From: Symbiodinium natans
Taxonomy: Eukaryota; Sar; Dinophyceae; Suessiales; Symbiodiniaceae
Direction of reading: 5' to 3'
Assembly (NCBI GenBank): GCA_905221605.1
Contig: CAJNDS010002664.1
Span: 1-62,000 of the forward strand
DNA: 62,000 bases
How positions within the stretch are numbered: the first letter of the stretch is position 1; every line of letters starts with the position of its first letter. Both the position numbers and the translations under genes were made by a program. The notes beneath the pieces are model-generated. The model made no database searches, was not told the DNA's origin, and saw only the letters and a list, made by a program, of their open reading frames with translations. Shown here piece after piece: positions 56,080 through 62,000 of this stretch.

Positions 56080-56345
56080 TTCATGGTGGGTTTAGGATTG
56101 TGGGCTTAGGCTTTGGACTTTTCACTCTACTCTTCGTGGTTCATGGTGGGTAAAGAGTTCAGGGTTCAAGTCACTTAGGGTTCAGGGTTAGGGTTGAGGT
56201 GTAGGTTTAGGATTTCCCTCTCCACATGGTTTAGGGTCACGGTGAGGGCGGTTAAGGTTTCGGAAATCCCCTCTTCCCTTTTGCATGATGGGTTGAGGTT
56301 TTAGGGCTTAGGGTTGTTTACGGTTTCCCTCTGTGGTTCGTGAAT
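56080..56345. repeat. telomere-like TTTAGGG-type tract, opposite polarity
   Basis: GTTCAGGGTTAGGGTTGAGG, GGTTTAGGGTCACGG and TTTTAGGGCTTAGGGTTG words occur here. The G-rich strand is now the plus strand, the reverse of the 23-kb and 33-kb arrays. Repeated GGTTCATGGTGGGT words occur at its start. Confidence 0.8.
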
Positions 56346-56429
56346 GCAGAGCGCATTCATACATCCATCCCTTGTGATGCAAGCCAGCAGAATTGAGTTG
56401 ATTTATCTTGAACTTCGAGAAAGTTTGCA

Positions 56430-56600
56430 AGGTTCCTGCTTCAGGTTTTTTGCAGGGGGGTTAGCACAGGAGCTCCCCACGTACTCTGCTTGTACCAGAT
56501 AGCCCTTCAAGCCTTCCAAGCTGATGTGAATGGCTAAAGAGCCCAAAACTTGCAAGGGAATCTGTGGAGAGGGTTTACTCGCGACCTTTGCCTTCGGAGA
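56430..56600 (-). CDS. probable exon, unknown protein
   Basis: The minus strand reads VKASPKAKVASKPSPQIPLQ, then VLGSLAIHISLEGLKGYLVQ and AEYVG, after a TTTTCAGAG acceptor. A basic linker leads into a hydrophobic helix. No family recognised. Confidence 0.4.
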
Positions 56601-57478
56601 AGCCTTTACTCTGAAAATCGCTAAAGCGGCTCGAGGGGGCACCATGGACTGTGGTGTGGCACTATTCCTCTTGTATGTTCTCCTAATGGTCTGTTGGTAA
56701 AGGACTAGTGCCTACTAATGACAAGCACATGAATGATTTGCGCTGTACGCGCTGTGCAGTAGGCAGGTACATCAGAGCTCGAACGCGCCACAATTCTGCA
56801 AGACAGCGGCGCTCATTTTGTGAAAAGGCCGCGTGGCGCAGTCAGCCATCTGTCGCGCCGTCCGTTGCCGAGCGCTCAGCAGCGAGCCTGTGAGGTCACT
56901 GATGCAACATAGCAAAGCACTTAAAGCACGTAACAGTCGCTTAACCCTCCACAGGCTGCCTCACGTGTTCATTCGTCACCCTGTAGCCCTCTTACCCTCG
57001 AACCCTTCAGAACCCTAACAAGAAACCAGGACGAGGCTGGAAAGCTCTCAGGCAGCACCTGTCCATGTGCGCTGGGTCCAGGCGCCGCTCATCCAGAGAC
57101 ACCGCAGAACACGACCCTGAAAGCCAAGGCAGAAGGCAAAAAGGCAAACTGAAATGGAGGAAAAGCAGCTGACTTGCAGGGTATGCAGAGGGCAAGCAAT
57201 GGCAACCCCAGACGTCTGAGATCTTTCAATGTACCGAGCGCCTCCACCACCACCCAGCCGCATTTGGTCCGACAGGCGCTCCACGAATTTCCTGACGGTC
57301 TGGGAGGCTGGTGGAAGAATGGCGGGCAACTTACAGCTTTCTCCATCTTCCACATGACATGAGCACGGTTCAGTCCTACCGCTTGTCCCCAGAATGATTC
57401 TTAACGCACCGTCACAAGGACAACCATTGACAGTTGTCACGAACCATTGACAATCATAATCATGACAACGGTCATCAT

Positions 57479-57633
57479 GGAGATGAAGGAAGAGAGGAAG
57501 AGAGGAAGAGAGGAAGAGAGGAAGAGAGGAAGAGAGGAAGAGAGGAAGAGAGGAAGAGAGGAAGAGAGGAAGAGAGGAAGAGGGGAAGAGGGGAAGAGGG
57601 GAAGAGGGGAAGAGGGGAAGAGGGGAAGAGGGG
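57479..57633. repeat. GA-rich satellite (GGAAGAGA)n / (GGGGAAGA)n
   Basis: About 19 copies of an 8-bp unit that shifts from AGAGGAAG to AGGGGAAG part-way and runs straight into the assembly gap. Confidence 0.97.
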
Positions 57634-57733
57634 NNNNNNNNNNNNNNNNNNNNNNNNNNNNNNNNNNNNNNNNNNNNNNNNNNNNNNNNNNNNNNNNNNN
57701 NNNNNNNNNNNNNNNNNNNNNNNNNNNNNNNNN
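57634..57733. other. assembly gap (exactly 100 N)
   Basis: A round 100-N run usually marks a gap of unknown size between scaffolded contigs. Nothing on either side can be assumed adjacent. Confidence 0.98.
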
Positions 57734-58545
57734 TTATATATCTCATGAGAAAAATATATCAATTATCATCAATTTCCATTACCTATATTCGCCGAGAAAT
57801 AAATTGATAATGAGAAATTCTCAAATTTATCGATATAAATTCAAATCCTCTTCATTTCGAAAGACCCATCCATCCAAAAAAACTATATATTCAATATACC
57901 AATTAAAATATGAAATTTAAATATATAAAAGAACGATGAATGAAAATATAAAATCGAAAAAAAAAATCTCCGAGCATTCTTCATTATTTCAAATCAGAAT
58001 ATTCGATATTTCTCGATAATCCAATGAAAAACCAAGAAATATATTTTATATTAAGAGCATTCATCCGAAATTTCATGCAATAATATAATATCATTTCTAA
58101 TCTACAAAAAAATTATAGATATGAATTCCGAATGTCCATTCCACTTTTATCATTTTCATCTAATCAAGAATATTCGTAATAAATTTATATAATAATCAAA
58201 AATAAATCTATTCAAGAACAAATGAAATAAAAAAAAGAGATTAATTATAACTACATCTCAGAATCCTAAAACCCGATATATCTAAATACCTAAAAAACTA
58301 CATGAAAAAAATATTTTCCTCAAGATCTGGGATGTGAAATTGTCGGCCGCCAAAATTCGGTTTCCTCATTTTACCATCATGTCTATAGATCTTCATGATT
58401 TTGTTTTCTGTTATTCTCTGTTATCGCAGATACAATCTCTGTCCTTATCTCTTCCTCGTAGTCTATCTTTGCCCATGAATCTCTCAATCTGTGATTATCT
58501 CTCCTCTATCTGAACAATATCGTTTTCAAGTTGGTTTCAAGGCAG
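57734..58545. other. AT-rich block of foreign composition, no gene
   Basis: From the gap to about 58330 the sequence is mostly A/T with frequent TCGA, TTCG and ATCGAT words. It then grades to about 40% GC until roughly 58545, where window-like GC-rich sequence resumes without a gap. No frame exceeds a few dozen codons, and no rRNA, tRNA or organelle protein was recognised. It contains none of the repeat types of the rest of the window. Either a contaminant or misjoin, an organelle-derived insert, or a genuine AT island. Confidence 0.8.
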
Positions 58546-58779
58546 GGTAAATTTAGAGTACACAAGGTATCAAAGCCAGCTTGGCTTCATGTGCTGCCCT
58601 GTTTCTCTTCCATCCGCCTTCTTTGGACGGTTGACTTGCGCTTCTGGCTCCGAAACCAACCGATACTTCCGCGCTCCGCCGGCGGCATCACTCCGCAAAC
58701 GAAGCCAAGAGCTGCTCCAGCTCCCTGCCATTGGGGCGGGTTTAGGGTTTAGGGGGGCAGTCGTAGGCTGAAAGGCTGG

Positions 58780-59050
58780 CAGCGGCCAAAGCAGGCTGCA
58801 AAGGTTTCGCCTTGCCACACCATCGTCGTCGTTTGTCCACTCGCTAACTCTGCTTGCAACCTGAGGCAAGTCAAACAGGCGTACCCCGTACCCCAGAGTA
58901 TGATGATATACGCTGATCATTGTTTCAGGAACCCCAGCATGTGTACTCAAAACCTTAAACCCTAAACCCGAGGAAGTTTCAGAGCCTCCTTCAGCTCCTC
59001 CCGGGCATTCTGCATTGCCACGCCCTGACCAGCGAGCTGGAGCCTGAAAT
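58780..59050 (-). CDS. two probable exons, unknown protein
   Basis: About 58975-59045 reads LQLAGQGVAMQNAREELKEA then LKLPR, a clean helix. About 58800-58905 reads GVRLFDLPQVASRVSEWTND. Between them lie two CCCTAAACCC words. No family recognised. Confidence 0.42.
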
Positions 59051-59222
59051 GAAAGGAGGACGCGCGCGCCCTGAATTCGAGTTCTGAGGGTAAAAAACAC
59101 AGCAGGGGCCTTTTCGGATTCAACAATAGTTGGGGTTTGGCAATTAGAACAAGCAGACCAGGAACTGCCCCAGGATTTCTGTTCGCCCCTCCCCCTCAAG
59201 GTCGGGGTTCTCCCGAATCTTT

Positions 59223-59337
59223 CCTGGAGACCCCCCCGCAACCTCCCTTGAACCCCTCCTAAGACCGTTGTGCATGCTCCCCTGGAACCCCCCCCCACAA
59301 CTCCCTTGAACCCCTCTTAAGACCGTTGTGCATGCTG
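59223..59337. repeat. 58-bp direct tandem duplication
   Basis: CCTGGAGACCCCCCC... through AGACCGTTGTGCATGCT occurs twice, with a few substitutions and a change in C-run length. Confidence 0.9.
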
Positions 59338-59565
59338 CACCCCATGTTGGGCTAGCCGGCCGCGAGGCCGCGAACGCAATAGAAGCTCGGGTTCTGGGCT
59401 AGGAATTGGTCCGAGGCTAGGGTAAGCATCCAGAAAGATACACAAAGTACAAGGCCTGCGCACGTTACGAGACCCGTCTGGGGCTCAACCGTGAGGGGTC
59501 GAGCTTCCGTATGCATTTCTTGGGGGAGACTCATGTGGTTCCGCCATCGCGACCCTGAAGTTGAC

Positions 59566-59617
59566 CAGGCAGCATCTCGATGTCGTTGAAGTTATCCCCG
59601 AAGGCGATAACTTCATC
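59566..59617 (-). CDS. exon with HAD-superfamily (Cof-type) phosphatase motif IV
   Basis: After CGAAG|G the frame reads DEVIAFGDNFNDIEMLP and reaches a G|GTCAAC donor (17 codons + 1). The pattern '...V.AFGDN.ND.EML' is motif IV of Cof/SupH-type HAD hydrolases, the acidic magnesium-binding loop before the 'GVAM.NA' end. In another frame just 3' lies RVAMAEPHESPPRNA and a stop, which would suit that end after a short splice or a frameshift. No other exons of the enzyme were placed, so the substrate is unknown. Confidence 0.6.
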
Positions 59618-60410
59618 CTTCGCTTGCACCGGTGACAAGGTACGGACATCTCCTGCTGCTCTACACCGCTACACAAGAGGAGGCAGCCGAAGTCACACTC
59701 TCTTCGACTTGCCCAAGGAGTATGACTCTCATATGAGCCATCGTGTACGATCAACCGACGTCCGAACTTCGGCCGTCAGGAAAGCACGGCAGAGCCAATC
59801 CAAAAACAAAAGGCAGCGTGAATGATTGCGATGCAGGCTCCATTGAAATGCCCAGGTGTTCTGTGCAGAGTCTTCGGAGGGTGTCACCTCGCACAGAGCA
59901 GGACGACAGCACTACAGGCACATGCTCAATCGCTGCAGCATTTCGGCACCCGTGCCACAATGTTCTGTTGCTGAATGTACCGAGTAAAATTACACCCAAA
60001 ACCCTAAACCCCAAACTGAAGACTAGAGCGGGTCAAGTGGCCTTTGCTAACATCTGCGGACAGGAACCTGAGATGTTCACAGGTTTCCAAGGGCTCCGGT
60101 CCCCAAACGGCAGGCAAAATGTTCGTCAGAAACTACCAAAAGACTTCACCTTCCGCGGATGCCGAGCGTGTCCTGTTACCTTTCCCAGATTCTGCCATGG
60201 TGCTCAACATGTACCTCGGCAGCCACGACGTGAGCTGCGCCAGGTGGCAGCATGGCACGGGCCTGAGTGCCCCCCCCACCCCCCCCAAAATGCATCATGC
60301 CTATGGGCCGATGGAAATTGTCTGTGGAAGAATTTCGGGGAAGTGGTAAGGACCTCTATGACCCAGCTTAGCTAGTGCTCAGGAAACAAGGAGGTCGAGT
60401 AGGGCTCACA

Positions 60411-60975
60411 TCAACGAGCCTTGGCTGCCTGTGCCGCAGGATTCTCAGCGAGCGCAACGACCTGCAAAGCAGTTCTGGGCCAGCCAAGCATTGGTTCAGC
60501 ACCTACCATTGCGTACTTCGCACCGATGACACCTCTCTCAATCATATTTGGGGCTTGGATACGAATGCTAGCCTGCTTGCGATGGTGCCACGATTCTGCA
60601 GGCCGACAAAATGGAGGTTCTTGCCCCAACAGACATCACAAACTGTGGCCACACCTTGAGCGGCGTTTCTGCGGCAAGCAGCTCCCACAAATCCTCCACA
60701 CGCTCCTGACGGACTAAAACATGTTGCAGCTCGATGGCTTTTCCGTGGTAGGTATCTGTCTGGAGGAGACTTGAAGTAGCTGCGTGTGGCCCCATGCTAC
60801 TCAGAGACCGCTGCGTCACTATGCAACCTCAAAAAGCGCAAAGACCCATCAACAACCAGCCTGCTCCATGCCCTCGAGCGCTTCGAAGCTTTGAAGCCAC
60901 TCTTCATGGATTTCAGTTTTCCTGACGTGCTCCACGATGAATGCGTGCAGTAGCCACAGTTTGCGCCCGGTTGTC
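60411..60975 (-). CDS. three 3' exons of an unidentified gene
   Basis: Exon 60861-60975 (CTCCAG acceptor, GC donor) reads AKLWLLHAFIVEHVRKTEIH then EEWLQSFEALEGMEQ. Exon 60655-60755 reads TYHGKAIELQHVLVRQERVE then DLWELLAAETPLK (CAAG|GTGTGG donor). The terminal exon 60411-60553 reads PNMIERGVIGAKYAMVGAEP then TALQVVALAENPAAQAAKAR and TGA. All three are exact in length for their phases and codon-biased, so the gene is probably real. The charged helices and the hydrophobic-Ala C-terminus do not identify a family. Confidence 0.6.
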
Positions 60976-61295
60976 TGGAGCTCCCACACATGTTGAGGGG
61001 TCAGGAATGATGTAAAGCTGTTTGATGAGGGAATACCAAAACCAAGAAGCCTAAAGGCTTCAGTTTAGTAAGGGGCATCTGGGCGACGTGGAGGGTATGC
61101 GGTGGGTGTCTGCGGTATACATCTGGATTGCGCAGAGCCAAGAAGCGGCACCACCGAGGTGCCGTGTGCCTGGCAGTAGCTGGCACACCAGCCCCGATCA
61201 TCGCAAAGCTGCAAAATGCCTCTGGGCACAGTGCAGGTCAGCCGCGATGAAAGGGAAATGCGCATAGCATTCGCATTGCCATTACGAATGCAACA

Positions 61296-61433
61296 ATGCC
61301 ACAAGTGAAGTGCAGGAACCGTAGTTTCTATGATGTCTTGAAAGTTGCTAAGCGTGATCCTGGAGTGCCAGTCAAGGAGCTCTCCGTTGCTGAGTGGCTC
61401 AAGCCTGCGGCATTTCGACAGGTCTTGGTATAG
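61296..61433 (+). CDS. small plus-strand ORF or exon, unknown
   Basis: An ATG opens MPQVKCRNRSFYDVLKVAKR, continues DPGVPVKELSVAEWLKPAAF and stops at TAG (45 residues). The composition is protein-like and opposite in strand to nearly all other exons. It could be a transposable-element remnant or the last exon of a plus-strand gene. Confidence 0.4.
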   Translation: MPQVKCRNRSFYDVLKVAKRDPGVPVKELSVAEWLKPAAFRQVLV

Positions 61434-61439
61434 ATCGAC

Positions 61440-62000
61440 TGCGCGTCGAGAGCTGAGCCTCGTGAGATCAGCACCTCTTGCCCCTCACCAAAGGGGTCCA
61501 CCAGTGTCGCCTTAGTTTACGGACAACAACATGAATGCGTCATCCTCAACTATTCCAGGGTGCAGCTCAGCTGCGCAGGCACCATTGAAACAAACGGTGG
61601 GCACCGGTCGAGTCAGGCCGAGCTCGGTCACGAAGGGCTCAGGGTTGCCAGGGTTGTCACACACCCTTCACATCCCTACACACACTCCCGACAGCCCCGT
61701 GTCCGGCCAGGCCTGTAAGGAGAGCACTGGACGCCCTGTAGCAATGATGACGTGGACCTTGGCTTCACAAACCATTCACTTGAGGCATGCTGGTGTCGCA
61801 CTCTATGGGAGTTTCCAAACTTCAGGGTACCTTATTGGGGTCATTCTTGTAAGGGAACCCTACTATTTTGGGGGTCTATGTTAGGGGTCCCGTATTGTCG
61901 TAAGCGTAAGCCCGCATATCACGCTCATTCACGCTCAGGCCGACTGTCCAGAAGGCAAAGGGCACACCTCAGCACTAGGGCAAACAAGCAGCCCCTGATG
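61440..62000. other. no supported gene
   Basis: A 117-codon plus-strand frame exists (61531-61884) but looks compositional, with no family motif and no splice context. Confidence 0.35.

Noticed and set aside
57734-58545. Dinoflagellate mitochondrial or plastid insert
   Set aside because: No cox, cob, rRNA or minicircle core sequence could be recognised; left as unidentified AT-rich sequence.
60044-60349. Plus-strand exon with GSGPQTAGKMFVRNYQKT
   Set aside because: Protein-like in part, but the frame overlaps a poly-C run and has no clear splice partners; the opposite strand is equally open.

Overview
This window reads as nuclear DNA of a dinoflagellate alga, or a very close relative. It is GC-rich (outside one block), with no long intact genes on either strand. 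Coding potential lies in dozens of short exons (about 35-160 bp) that join only if introns may start with GC or GA as well as GT, and whose acceptors are mostly AG|G. Other pointers are copia and LINE fragments, many microsatellites, C/G homopolymers and scattered CCCTAAA-like tracts. No bacterial gene organisation, tRNA, rRNA or CRISPR array was seen.

Layout. 1-5 kb: decayed retroelement pieces, a rearranged repeat family and a purine-rich degenerate satellite. 5.6-9.3 kb: minus-strand exons of at least three genes, including one with a coiled-coil C-terminus and one ending in an EF-hand. 10.4-12.1 kb: an unusual inverted-repeat unit around a plus-strand ORF. 13.5-16 kb: minus-strand exons, including a ubiquitin-like domain protein. 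17.1-35.5 kb: the centrepiece, a minus-strand ATR-type PIKK checkpoint kinase. I rebuilt 28 phase-consistent exons by hand over its FAT and kinase domains, plus separate upstream exons. 35.5-51 kb: more minus-strand exons, many helical and HEAT-like. These could be the N-terminal half of the same kinase or other genes. 52-56.6 kb: an exon with a stop, an RS-domain protein start, a PARG/TIGR02452-type macrodomain gene and several unidentified exons. 57.5-58.5 kb: a GA satellite, a 100-N assembly gap and an AT-rich block of foreign composition. 58.6-62 kb: more minus-strand exons (one carrying a HAD-phosphatase motif) and a small plus-strand ORF.

Nearly all credible exons from 5.6 to 61 kb lie on the minus strand, as expected of the long one-way gene arrays of dinoflagellates. 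ATR (DNA-damage checkpoint), the PARG-like macrodomain protein (ADP-ribose removal) and the ubiquitin-like protein could all touch genome maintenance, but only their proximity suggests a link.

The most notable biology is in gene structure: GC-AG introns outnumber GT-AG introns in the kinase, one intron is almost wholly a terminal-inverted-repeat element (an introner), and telomere-like arrays sit inside introns of the kinase gene. Exon edges come from manual splice-phase matching and protein-family recall; no search was run.
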